A stretch of DNA of 64,000 nt from NCBI GenBank assembly GCA_030248215.1, contig JASANG010000440.1, forward strand, positions 434,001 to 498,000. Direction: 5' to 3'. Below, one piece after another: positions 11,377 through 22,969 of the stretch. Both the position numbers and the translations under genes were made by a program. The notes beneath the pieces are model-generated. The model ran no database searches. It saw only the letters and a program-made list of their open reading frames with translations, and was not told the origin of the DNA. This DNA comes from Enoplolaimus lenunculus. Its lineage: Eukaryota; Nematoda; Enoplea; Enoplida; Thoracostomopsidae. Position 1 is the stretch's first letter; every line of letters begins with the position of its first letter.

Positions 11377-11710
11377 ACCCATGTATAGAACAGGGCGGGT
11401 CGTTTTCCGAAGGTGCTAAAATAGAGTCAGTTTAAGCTTTAGACTCATTTTTTGCTTAGGCTTAGGCTCAGGCTTAGGCTTAGGCTTAAGGTAGGCTTAG
11501 GCTTAAGCTTAAGCTCAGGGTTTGGCTTAGGCTTAAGCTTAAGCTTAGGCTTTTAGGCTTAGGTATGGACTCATTCTTACGCTTAGGTTTAGGCTTAAGC
11601 TTAGGCTACGGCTTAGGCTTAGGCTTAGGAATAGGCTCATCCTTACGCTTAGGCTTACGCTTAGGAATATGCTTATACTACTGGTCTCGCCCTGTTCTAT
11701 ACATGGGCCC
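11377..11710. mobile_element. family D hAT-like MITE with perfect 8-bp TSD
   Basis: The best-preserved copy in the window: 334 bp between AAGTGTGG (11369-11376) and AAGTGTGG (11711-11718), a perfect 8-bp target-site duplication. The ends are CCCATGTATAGAACAGGG on both sides in inverted orientation. The interior is mostly TTAGGC/TTAGGCTTAAG hexamers in one orientation, broken by GGAATAGGCTCATCCTTACGC-like spacers. No gene. Confidence 0.9.
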
Positions 11711-12230
11711 AAGTGTGGCGAAAAATTTTCTAAATGTTTTAGGGGCCCCACATAGGCTTGTGGTCTTCAGTCGTTCTTGACGCGGTTACGTATTTTAAAC
11801 GATGACGTAGGGGGGACACCAGCATCATAAACTACAAACTACTTATTAACCAATTACATTTTCATACGAAAACCTACTAATATCGAAATTTTACCAAAAC
11901 CGAAATTTGATACCCTGGAAAGTCTTTGTTATACGGACCAGATCGTCATCATATGAGCTCGAAATATGCGTTTAACCAGGAAAAAATTATGGCTCACAAA
12001 GACAATAGTGAAAGTCGACGACCTTGGAGTTAAATTGATCCTGGAGTTTAAACCAAAAAAATAGACCCCAAATGTAGCAGTAGGCGCTAGGCGGATAAGC
12101 AACGTGTGCTGGTACATTTTGTTTCATACAAAAATATCGCAAAGTTGTATACTCTTGTCGAAGAATAATCGTCGGTTATTGGTATACAGACCCACAGCCA
12201 ACTCCGTAGCAAGAAATTGGAAGCATAGAG

Positions 12231-12444
12231 TAATGGTGAGCCAAATTGACTGTCTCCGAAATAAGCTCTACGGGACTACACAAACTGAGTCAAATTCAAC
12301 TTCGCCAGAGTCAAAATCGACTCACTGAGCGACTCGGGTGAGTCGAATTTTACTCTGGCGAAGTCGCATTTTGACTCATTTTGTCTAGTCCGGAAAAGCC
12401 TATTTCAAACAGAGTCGATTTGACTCACCATTTTTTGCAGTGTA
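12231..12444. mobile_element. family F MITE
   Basis: Left arm ATGGTGAGCCAAATTGACTG and right arm GTCGATTTGACTCACCAT are inverted repeats. The centre contains a second palindrome, GAGTCAAATTCAACTTCGCC facing GGCGAAGTCGCATTTTGACTC. The right terminus is TTTTTTGCAGTG, as in the copies at 58-199 and 60185-60388. Confidence 0.75.
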
Positions 12445-13209
12445 GAAAACATTTTCTACCCGTTATAGTATGGAGGCCCTGTACCCAGCTTAACTTGTCG
12501 AGGACATCTGTCAGGTGATGAATCATGGGCCATTTCACAAGACCCATAAATGGGTCTTTGTTCAGTATCGAACTCTGGTTGAAAAACAAAATGCGGGCTC
12601 TTACCAACTGCCAATCCCTGATAAACCTTCCTGCTGCTCATCAGGACAACTTCACATTCGAGCAACGTTTATGTCTTTCCGGAATCTTTTGGAAGATTAA
12701 AATTGAACATTAACTCCTAGTCGAAAATGTTAAAATCCCATTCAAACGTGAAGTTTTTGTAGCGAAAACTCGCAGATGCAATTTTACGCCAATAAACCTA
12801 CAGCTACAAGCGGTTTGATGAAAAATATCATTTTCGTTCTGAATCTTGTCATGAAACTATATGAATAATTTACAGACGGCTGCTATCATGCGTATTAAAG
12901 CTATAAATTATCAGTTCAAGCCAGATGACGAATTTAATCTTTCATACATTTGAATTGATCGCTCAGCAACTTGGTTTCCGATTGGCCAATCAAAATGCAG
13001 GTGCAACAAATTCAAGCGCGACTTACAGCGGTGTCTACACGTGGGAGTTATATTTAATAGCATGTATTTCGGCGGCTTATTTCCAGCTGCGAGAACTTCA
13101 CAATTGCGGTAAATAAATCAGTATCCGACTCCAGTTCCTGTAGTTGGTAAATTAATATCCGGTTGCATCCTGCGTGGAAGCCGCTTGATATATATTAGTG
13201 AAAACACTA

Positions 13210-13262
13210 AACCTACTCTTTTATGGACCCACCAGAAACCTGGACGCCCCTTAAAGTTACAT
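13210..13262. repeat. family D' MITE end
   Basis: CTACTCTTTTATGGACCCACC, then AAACCTGGACGCCCCTTAAA and GTTACATGGACCC: the right arm only of the D' family seen complete at 62236-62423. Confidence 0.6.
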
Positions 13263-14506
13263 GGACCCACTTAGACAACAGTGACAGCCCTAACTCTGCT
13301 AATTCTGTTGTTTATTTCTATGCCGTAAAGCATAATTTCCTAAAATCAAAACATCCGCTTTTAATCCAAACATCTGAGTTTATTTAATCCCGAAACAATT
13401 CTAAGAAGTTTTCCGCTCACAAAACTAAGTTGTTTACCTTTAATGTAAAATCTTTCGAATTCAATTCTCAACAAATCTCTTAATTCAACTCGATTCAAGT
13501 TATAAGAGTTGGCAAATTGCCGCTGTTGAAAAGGAAGCGATGATAATTTTCTCAACTGAACTTTGATTTACTTAATACGTTTTGACAAAACACTAACACA
13601 GATCAGAAGACATCGCCTTAATATTTTGCGAAGAAAATTACAGTTTCATCGGTAAAAAATATTCACCCTTAATATTAAAATGTTGCTTAGTAGTAAATAC
13701 TAAACTAAAGCTTCTTCAACAATAGGCTAAATTGTTGCCAGAAACACTCATATTTAAGTGAACGAAATTAAAAAAAAACTGCTTTTTGAAAAGCTGTAGT
13801 GCTTTGCAGTTATATAAAACGCATCCGAAACAATAGGTATTCTCAATGCATACAGTCTTAATTTGCATACGTAACGTGCATCAAACTCTGTTGGAACGTT
13901 GCCCAAAATACACATGTCGAGCGTTCCAGCTTTAATATATAGATATTAACCCTTGCCCGCATAGAGTATACTATTTAGCAACACATCACCAAAAATAATG
14001 GATAGCTAGCAAGTTTGACACATGTGCAACTTTCAAGTATATAAATAAGTATGATCCTTATATACGCTCCTGCTTACATAAAATGTATACTTATTTGCAT
14101 ATTTAAGTCTGCGGAAACGATGCCCAAAATACGTATGTGGAACGTTCCAGGTTTAATAATAAAGATACACATTATTACTATAACGTAGGCAGGACGCACG
14201 TATGACTCCAGGGCATATATCATTTGGGCATTATTCCTAGAATATATCTCTAGAATTGTTCACTCAGTTAACCTAAAACACCTACATATCCTAATTTATA
14301 TTATTCACCTGAACCTTTTGATTAGTTTGAAACCTATGAACCCATCAAATAAGTGTCGCTTTGGCTTCTAATACTCAAATCCGGCAATCGAGCTTATCTG
14401 CCGGATTGAAACTTCCGGTTGCAGCCGAAGAATTCAAATCCTATAAACGAACTCGATGACAGCATAGGATGTCTCACATATTGATACAATATCAACCGGA
14501 ACCCGA

Positions 14507-14661
14507 CCCGTAGATCAGATGAGGGCAGGTGGGCTGAGCGTTTATGGACCAATTTTGGCTCCCCTAGAAAATTTTCAAGCCTGCTTGTAAATCATCGAAA
14601 CCCAAAGTATGCCCCTACTGAAAAATTGTGCGACCTCCTGACAAGGTGAGCTATCTACGGA
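14507..14661. mobile_element. family J MITE, diverged
   Basis: ACCCGTAGATCAGATGAGGG on the left and ACAAGGTGAGCTATCTACGG on the right are imperfect inverted repeats. Size and interior (TTTTCAAGCCTGCTTGTAAATC) match the other family J copies. Confidence 0.55.
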
Positions 14662-14885
14662 CCTGCCGGAACCATAGCTAAACAACCAGGAAATGATTTC
14701 GGTTTCAATTAAGATTAATCTAAAACGCACTTGAGTGTATTTTCCAGTTCAAATGCAAATGGTTTCGTTGAATTGACACATTTAACTCAATCGTTTCGAA
14801 ATAAATAAAAATATAATTAAATATAAACATAGTTACACAAATAATATATATTTATGTTTCGGATCTGTATATATTTGTATGTATG

Positions 14886-15037
14886 CAGTGTAAATTCCAT
14901 TGAGTTGGTTAATTAACTCAGAATGAGTTCAAACAATTCAGAATTCTGAGTTGTAACAGACCAAAATCAGAGCTCAAACTTTTGAGAGTGGATTCAGCTC
15001 ATTCTGAGTTAATATCAACTCACTCGAAATTACAGTG
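14886..15037. mobile_element. family E MITE
   Basis: Ends CAGTGTAAATTCCATTGAG and CTCACTCGAAATTACAGTG are inverted repeats. The interior is made of TGAGTTGATTAACTCA-like palindromes. Complete relatives lie at 20593-20844 and 61201-61449. Confidence 0.75.
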
Positions 15038-16040
15038 TGTATGTGTATACAAGAAACAATAATGAAAACAAACACAAATGAAAAAGCACAAAAAAACCCC
15101 GAATATACGGCATAATAGCAAATATATCTTATAAACGTTTTATACCACAGCGGTAGATTTCACGTCCAGATAGGACTCCATAGAACAGACGCTACAGTGG
15201 CATAGGGTAGAAATACCGCAAAACGGCCTATGCTCATAGAACAACGCGCTGGTTGTGAGTGTTCTCTAACTACAGGGTAGTCGCTAGCCATGCCACGCAC
15301 GATATGTGACGGAACAAAAATATTCAAGTGGAATATACAGGGAATGTTGTAATATTCTGCGACGGGAACAAAAATTTTTTCCACCGACACCAAAAACTCG
15401 ATTACACTTTTACCGACATTTACGCTTTGGATTACGATCAACTATAGCAACAGGCTTAAGCAATATTCGTAAAATGTTAGCAATCGCCTAAAACGCCGTT
15501 ATCTTATTTTAAGCCTGAGAGCCCCTAGCCCTTTCACTTTAAATGTGGAAAATGCTCAAATCAAATAAGCGGACCCAGATTTTTCTCACGGTGCTCAACC
15601 ATACCCCTGATCCGTGTCTCTGGTCTCGCTATGACCACCTTTATCTATACGGTTGGTATACACCTAGTATTTTGGGTACCCTAAGGAAATCAACAACAGC
15701 TACTTGTATTATAAAACGAAACAAAATGTAGAATATACCCCGTAGCCTATCGAGCCTTGGCTTGATGGAGTATATAGAATTGTGCGCTACCACCGCATGT
15801 ATAATATACATGTATGTATGTATATATTCAATAGGCTTTTAGGGATATATACAAGTGAGCACATGTGGCAGTTGCCTCAAAGGGGATGAGCGGTCGGGTT
15901 TAAGTTCGATTTTAGGTTTTGGCACCAGTGTAAAAATAGGTTTGGGTTTTAGGTATAAGCTCAATAGGTTTGAAAATAGTAGAACCAGGGTTGCAGCTTA
16001 GGGAATATATCACCTATCATATTTGTTTGGTGTGAAGGAA

Positions 16041-16146
16041 CTACGTTGTAAATCCCAACGAGTTTATTAATCAACTCATAATTGCGAGTTCATTATTTCT
16101 GAGTTAATAACAGTCAGCACTCTGAGTTGATTCAACCTAGAGTGAA
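16041..16146. repeat. family E MITE fragment
   Basis: Begins GTTGTAAATCCCAACGAGTT and has the ATTAATCAACTCA core of family E. The right terminus is missing. Confidence 0.55.
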
Positions 16147-16159
16147 CGATGCATACATT

Positions 16160-16355
16160 GGCCCATGTAAACGATCAGGGGCGGAACGTTTTTCTGTGCG
16201 ACTGCAATAGAGTAAGCATAAGCTTTAGACTAATTTTTGCTTGGCTTAGGCTTAGGCTTAGGCATATGCTCATTGTTACGCTTAGGCTTAGGCTTAGACT
16301 GAGGCCTAGGAATATGCATATAATTCTGTTCCGCCCCTGTTCTTTACATTGGCCC
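16160..16355. mobile_element. family D hAT-like MITE
   Basis: GGCCCATGTAAACGATCAGG on the left and CCTGTTCTTTACATTGGCCC on the right, with a TTAGGC hexamer core. The flanks (CATACATT and CACACTTC) match at only 5 of 8 positions, so the TSD is uncertain. Confidence 0.8.
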
Positions 16356-16872
16356 ACACTTCAACAAGAGTATGCGCTGGGAACTTTCTGTGTAGGAAAA
16401 ATGTAGCCGGCACGCGTAGCGTTTTTGCAAAACCCATCCTTTATCTATAGAGGGGAACAACCAGTGCGAAACATGACACTATGTGTAACCTGCCTCACAA
16501 ATGTTCCGCTTAGTATAATTTAAGGTTATTGCTTGTGACAGCGACCCCCCTCTCAACAAAAGGGTGGGATCGGCCAAAAACGCAACGCCCGGTGGTACAT
16601 TTGGTACCATACAGAACCCCAAGAGTTGCACACTCTTGTATTATGCACTCGTGATTGAACTCATTCGAAGTTTTTGCCCCCCTGAAATTATTTATCCATC
16701 TCAGTTTACCTCAACCAATGAAAATTGTTCTAACAAAACTTTTCAATATATATTCTTCTCACAACTTTGCGTCGGTTTCATTAAAGTAGTGGCGGATCCC
16801 GGATTTCCTGAAAGAGGGTGCGTATATAGAATTTTGAAAAATACAGCACCTAAGATGCCGTTAACCGTTTGG

Positions 16873-16965
16873 GGCCCATGTAAAGATCAAGGGCGCAACG
16901 TTTTTCTGTGGAACTAGAAAAGAGTAAGCTTAAAAGCTTTACACTAATTTTTTGTGTAGGCTTTT
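16873..16965. repeat. family D left half
   Basis: GGCCCATGTAAAGATCAAGG and the following CGTTTTTCTGTGGAACTAG match family D. The copy stops after AATTTTTTGTGTAGGC, before the hexamer core. Confidence 0.65.
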
Positions 16966-17280
16966 GTTACTGACCATGAGTATCCGCTGGTCGCGTTGCA
17001 GTTTGATCGTCAGGTGAACTGCCCGCTAGATCTTGCACTAACTAATACGTTTCTTAGGGTAACGGAAAAATTTCACATCGATACGCTTTGCTAACAAAAA
17101 TATACGGAAAATCTGGTTGGTAACGGGCGTCAAATTTGAATAAAAACATTTAATCATGGCCTGCGGCAACGCACTGTGGAATAATATCCCAATTTTAAAT
17201 TTATCCTAAATTTTAATACTAAAATTTGAAAATATTTGAATGATACTTGAAAGTTTGTCTCTTAATCTGCCCATATTTCA

Positions 17281-17620
17281 ACCAGACAATATTAACATCA
17301 GTGTCATCGCTTTTCCTATGTGGGTTAACCGACATTTAAGTCATTCTTAGGGTTTGGCATAAAATATGATTAAAAACACAACAAATCACAGGAGATTTTT
17401 CTTTAGAACAAGGGAATTTTTATGCCGCAAATATCAAGATAAGCCATAACACCAGACAATATTAACATCAGTGTCATCGCTTTTCCTATGTGGGTTAACC
17501 GACATTTAAGTCATTCTTAGGGTTTGGGATAAAATATGATTAAAAACACAACAAATCACAGGAGATTTTTCTTTAGAACAAGGGAATTTTTATGCCGCAA
17601 ATATCAAGATAAGCCATAAC
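17281..17620. repeat. tandem duplication of a 170-bp unit
   Basis: 17281-17450 and 17451-17620 are identical except for one C/G difference (17358 versus 17528). Such identity points to a very recent duplication, or to an assembly artefact. No gene lies in it. Confidence 0.95.
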
Positions 17621-17701
17621 AGAAGCGTATACACATGGTACATAAACTGGGCAAAATTGACACAAAGGAACGATAAAAATAGTCATTTTTATAGGCGGTG
17701 T

Positions 17702-17907
17702 GGCCAATGTAAAGAACAGGGGCGGAACAATATTATAAGCTAATTCCTAAGCCTAAGATGAAGCCGAAGCGTAAGAATGAGTTTATTCCTAAGCCTAAGC
17801 CTAAGCCTACGCCTAACCTAAGCTAAGCAAAAAATTAGTCTAAAGGTTAAGCTTATTCTATTCTATTCCCACAGACAAACATTCCGCCCCTGCTTGTTCC
17901 ATGGACC
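17702..17907. mobile_element. family D hAT-like MITE
   Basis: Left end GGCCAATGTAAAGAACAGGG, core of CCTAAG hexamers, right end CCCCTGCTTGTTCCATGGACC. The flanks CGGTGTGG and CGGTTTTG share 6 of 8 bases. The orientation is opposite to the copies at 5101 and 16160. Confidence 0.75.
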
Positions 17908-18479
17908 GGTTTTGTTATAAACCTACAGCTTCGTAGAAGTTTAAAAAATTTCTCGCTCGTTACAGTCGTTCACAAATATTATTTAGTTTTTGTTACACTC
18001 GCATCAAAATGTAATTGCACGCTACACCCCTGCCTAAAGCCAAAAGATTAATCACACAGACTCCGTGTAAAAGCCAAAATAATTGAAGCTCAACTTTTGC
18101 AAACAAATCAATTTCATGAATAATTATTATTGGTGGTTAGTTTTACAACGAAATCAAGGGGATCATACACAAACGCCTCCCTCTTGAAATTAAAAATCAC
18201 AAATCTGTGGACAATCCAAAAACATATATATGTATATATATAATCTGTATTATTATGTGTTAACACTCACGAATTATATCTTAGTCACTAACACATGTAT
18301 TAATTACAGTGTATTTTGCATCACACGCATGTATTTAACACATAAAGTTTTTGTACACTTTTCCCGCATGCTTTTAGGTTTAGGTTTACAACGAGGTTTA
18401 GCTAAGTTCTTAGTCTATAAACCTTAAATGTAAGCCTTAACCTAAAATGTGAGGGGCAAAGTGCACAACAGCCCACATA

Positions 18480-19090
18480 ACATACACACACAACAGCAAA
18501 CGTTCGTTCAGATTTCATGATACACGCGTGCATTCAAGCGCATTTCAATTTATACACATACAAACAACACACATGTTTCTATTAAATGCACACACACTTA
18601 GAGACACACACTCACACACAGAAACACACACGTGTATTAGAATAAACACATAGCACTCACATATACAACAATACACATGCTATAAGCTGCATTTGTGTTG
18701 TTGTTGTTGTGTTGTTTGTATGTGTATAAATTGACGTGCGTTTGAATACGATAATACATTTCAAACACAACACTCACATTTGGTTTGCTACATACAAACC
18801 TCATAACATATTCTAAAAAGCACGTCAATTTATATAAACAACAACACATATGTGACTTTCAATGCACACATGCGTGCACATACACATGGACATGCGACGC
18901 ACATATAAACGCTCATGTTCGCACACATGCTCTCATGTAAGTGCGAATTTGCACATCAAAGATGACACACATGTATGCACACAATTCGCATATATACACA
19001 ATATATACATATATATACACAACAGTTCACATATATACATTCATACATGCAATATATACATCCATACACGCAATATACACATATATTGAC
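18480..19090. repeat. CA/TATACA-rich low-complexity region with an internal palindrome
   Basis: About 600 bp of ACACAC, CATACA and ATATACA runs. Within it, TATAAATTGACGTGCG (18725-18740) faces CACGTCAATTTATA (18821-18834), with GTTGTTGTTG and CAACAACA beside them, so 18700-18850 can fold back as an imperfect hairpin. Frames read through it have no family features. Confidence 0.75.
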
Positions 19091-19558
19091 AAATAAGCAC
19101 TCTGTATATCCGTTGTATACGGAACCTTGGTGAAAGTACAATCATTGTTTGAACCATACAAACCCGGGGTGAACGAAAAGCAGAGACCGGGCAGAAGCCC
19201 TCGTCCCACAGATCCAAATTGCATTTTGCCTAACACAGGCATCGCCATTTATTGAATAATCGTTACTGATTTGCCAGATTTATTTTAGCAACCAATACTT
19301 TTTTCGTCGTGTTTTACCGACACTTTATCGAACCAAATTTTGGACCGCATCTCAGATATTTTCGTAAATGCCATTTCAAGACCTACAACTTGCTGCTAAA
19401 TTTAGACTACCTTTCTGGGTGATTCAGAACGGCTAGAATTTTTGTCAAATCCGCTGCACATAAAACAGTTTCAACTGGATGTAAATGATGAAAACATGCA
19501 AAACAGCTTTCCTGACAGATGTTAATATATTACGTACGTATATTTTGTGAGCCAGGAT

Positions 19559-19753
19559 CCCGTATCCTCAAATGTGTAGCATCTATTACCAGTTGGTTAT
19601 AGGTCTGGTAGCAAAGTGAGGTTCAACGTTAAGCGCATTTTTGCATTCGATGTATTCAACCTAAGTGACATTGAGATGCGCACTTGTAGCAGTTGGTCAG
19701 TTTGAAACCATCTCTAACTCGCGATAGGTGCTATAAGCATTTGATAATATGGG
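19559..19753. mobile_element. family C MITE
   Basis: CGTATCCTCAAATGTGTAGC with TACCAGTTGGTTATAGGTC on the left, and the inverse arm GGTGCTATAAGCATTTGATAATATGG on the right in two parts. It has the same layout as 4562-4775. Confidence 0.7.
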
Positions 19754-19912
19754 CCAAGGCTTGGTCATGGTATTAACAGATAAATCGATAACGAACGTTA
19801 GAGGCGTACACAACGAGAGTGGTACATAGAACATATCATCTCTAGAAATTTCAAAACTCCTTTAACACGCATTGTAACAACTATACGGATCTTTAATGAC
19901 GAAACAAATTTG

Positions 19913-20393
19913 CGCTTACAGGAGGTCATTCACTCCCGAACTGAAATGCTTGCTACTGTTCTGATGGCATTCGCTTACAGGAGGTCATTCACTCCCGAAC
20001 TTAAATGCTTGCTACTGTTCGGATGGCATTCGCTTACATGAGGTCATTCACTCCCGAACTAAAATACTTGCTACTGTTCTGATGGCATTCGCTTACTGAC
20101 AGGAGGTCATTCACTCCCGAACTGAAATGCTTGCTACTGTTCTGATGGCATTCGCTTACTGACAGGAGGTCATTCACTCCCGAACTGAAATGCTTGCTAC
20201 TGTTCTGATGGCATTCGCTTACTGACAGGAGGTCATTCACTCCCGAACTGAAATGCTTGCTACTATTCTGATGGCATTCGCTTACAGGATGTCATTCACT
20301 CCCGAACTGAAATGCTTGCTACTGTTCTGATGGCATTCGCTTACAGGAGGTCATTCACTCCCGAACTGAAATGCTTGCTACTGTTCTGATGGC
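19913..20393. repeat. satellite of eight units, about 60 bp each
   Basis: The motif GGTCATTCACTCCCGAACT recurs eight times (19923 to 20348) with spacing of 58-62 bp. Units with CTGACAGGAGG are a few bases longer than units with ACAGGAGG. An open frame of 22-residue repeats exists on the minus strand over part of it but has no other gene features. Confidence 0.95.
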
Positions 20394-20592
20394 ATACGTG
20401 TTGCTGAATTGTTAGTCTTGGGCGCAAAATTATATTTTAGAAGTGGCACGGGTATAAGGGTAATATAGAATTGTTTCGACACAGTAGAAAAATTTTCGGC
20501 TGGTGGAAGGCGTAGAAGTCTGTAGGACTCACGGCGCGCCCTCCATACTGGTTTATCTGTATCTGCACCGTGGTGTTGATTTTGCTGGAGTT

Positions 20593-20844
20593 CACTGTAA
20601 ATTCCAATGAGTTGATTAATCAATTCACATAGCGAGTTGGTTATTTCTGAATTAATATCAGTAAACGTTAACTCACTCTGAGTTAAGTTGATTCTCACTC
20701 TGAGTTGAGTTGACTCTGGGTGAGTTGTTTAATTAACTAAGAATGAAATGAATCAACTCAAAATTCTGAGTTCTAATAGTCCTATCTCAGACTGAGTGAT
20801 TCAACTCATTCTGAGTTAAAATCAACTCACTGAAATTTACAGTG
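20593..20844. mobile_element. family E MITE, full length
   Basis: Ends CACTGTAAATTCCAATGAG and CTCACTGAAATTTACAGTG are inverted repeats 252 bp apart. The interior has further GAGTTGATTAATCAATTC-like palindromes. No coding capacity. Confidence 0.85.
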
Positions 20845-22507
20845 TTCTATTGCTTTTATGCTCGAATGTTTCTTTTTTTGCTTTTTGTTGTTCGTTGGTG
20901 TTGGTGTTGTTGTTACCACTGGAGAGCCGATCACACAACTTGTCTGTTTCAAAGGTTAATTTTCATTTTTAACCGGATTCTTCACAATTTGCCACAAAGC
21001 ACCAACAATTGTTAATCCTGCATATTTTGAATGGCGGAATAGGACCATGAGCAGGCATTGAATAATTATAACAAATTTGGACGCAACAGAAATTTTGATA
21101 GAGCCCTTAACTTACTATACTATAAATGTTACACACATTTAAGAATACGGCAAATAATAATAGCATTTGAACAATAATACAAATCAACGCTATAGAAAAT
21201 AGCATAAGTAATTATTAGACAACTTTTGTCTTAATTAACTTTCCATTTCTTTTAAGATAACACCAGACATTTTGAATAATTCCTAAACAGGCAAGAATTA
21301 AAGATACATTTGTACTGTACAAATCATTTAGTTTAGTCGTTGGCTTGAATCTAATTTGATGTTGGAATAAATTTGTGACTATCATATGACACATGGATAT
21401 TTGTAAGCGACGATTGCTTGACAGAATCAGTGATTTGTCAGCCAATATCATGTTAAGTTCCCAACATTTTATTTTAACGTCGAATCAACATGAAACATAA
21501 CGTGTTTCAAATGGCCCCAGTTAACGTGAACCACGCATTAGCTTTCTTAAATTACGCTGGTGCGGTTTGTCTTTGTAAACGACTACAACATACAAAATCA
21601 GTCTAAAAGAAAAATACTGATATACAGGACCAGAAATTTAAGTTTCAAATCGTTAAATCTTAGTCTGAAAAATGAAGCATATATACGTTTTGGATAACAT
21701 GCACCACCTTTAACTTTCTAAGGTTAACTAAGTTGAAATTGAGTGTCTAAAGTATCATGAGATTTTCTGTTTGTTTCAACACTATTCCTTTGCAGTTTCG
21801 CTTTGCAGAGCCAAAAAAGATTGCCAATTTGTACATGCGACGTTTTTGAGAATTGGTGCAGCCTACAGAAACCCTAAATCAATATTACACTTGTTAAAAC
21901 CAATTTTCCGGATAGTCACAAATTTTGTAGTTCCGATTCTGATTCCGGTATAATTCAGTTCCGTTTTGCACAATGGGTGAAACATACAAAACTTCAAGCT
22001 AAAGCTATAAATACTGTCGACAGCTGTGTTGTGGCGACACGGACTACGCTGAGCAACTCACACGTGTGCACGTTTTGTTCAAAAAACCAATTCACAAAAC
22101 TTGGAGCTGGAATCGCTTGCAGACTGAAGTTGCAGCACGAAGTTCTTGTTGCAAAAACTTGCACATTGCAGGGTCGGATCCAGAAAAAAATAAACGAATT
22201 TCACTTCACATGTTATTCTATCCACGGTGCATACTGATTACTGATAATGCATAGAATATTGGATTAGAGCGAATGATGTTGGTACGAAGTGTCTACGCCA
22301 TAATGATACTAACGAAGGTGGTTCACAGACACCCAGTAACCCCTGGATCCGGCTCTGTATTACAGTTCTAGCTAGAAGTTCACATTGCACAAACTTGCAC
22401 TTGAAAGTAGATCTTTAAGCTAAGTCGCTTAAGCAAAATTTCAACTCAAGTTAAAATCGGAGTCGAGTCACGTCTCCCAAAGCTGACCAAGAAGAGCAAT
22501 GCTTGCA

Positions 22508-22915
22508 TTAGCTTTTAGCCTTCGATTGTTTATACTTAACATACGAATACATCGTACACCCTAAAGTATTCAGCACAATCCCTGATAAATGTCTCAGCGT
22601 TAAATCTGTATCATCAAACCAAACCGATGACGTCACTATTGCAAGTGCAGTTTGCACAACACCTTTCGCGTTACCGACAACTGCAGTTGTCAATGCACTA
22701 TTGCGCGCTGTGCATTCAAACGCTAAAAATTGCATTAACGAAGCGCATAGCAGTGACGTTGCAACTGTGGCGACAAATGCTGGCGACGGACTTCGCAATC
22801 CAAGATCGATCATTACGTTGCTAAGCGACGCTGTATCAGGTAAAATCGCCGATACAAATAATAATAAAAATATTGAATTGGTACAATTGACATACATTAA
22901 GTCAGGAATTGTATA

Positions 22916-22969
<54 letters not shown>

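Larger units (their letters stand above)
3246..22500. other. 19-kb interval without a recognised host gene
   Basis: No reading frame here shows a family signature, a plausible exon chain or coding-like composition. It holds the transposon copies and tandem repeats listed separately. Stretches where I see nothing beyond unassigned AT-rich DNA are about 3730-4560, 5640-7330, 7480-8340, 9600-10340, 11720-12230, 12445-14500, 15040-16040, 16970-17280, 17910-18480, 19100-19550 and 20850-22500. The reading frame at 12925-13116 (63 codons) and those around 21771-22254 have no recognisable motif. Within the last stretch, 22167-22355 is bounded by GGGTCGGATCC and GGATCCGGCTC and may be a small MITE. 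Confidence 0.7.

Noticed and set aside
11450-11660. True telomere or subtelomere
   Set aside because: The TTAGGC arrays are short, interrupted, found on both strands throughout the window and bounded by inverted repeats with 8-bp duplications.
19913-20393. CRISPR-like array
   Set aside because: The units are head-to-tail and homogeneous, with no constant-repeat and variable-spacer pattern, and the genome is eukaryotic.
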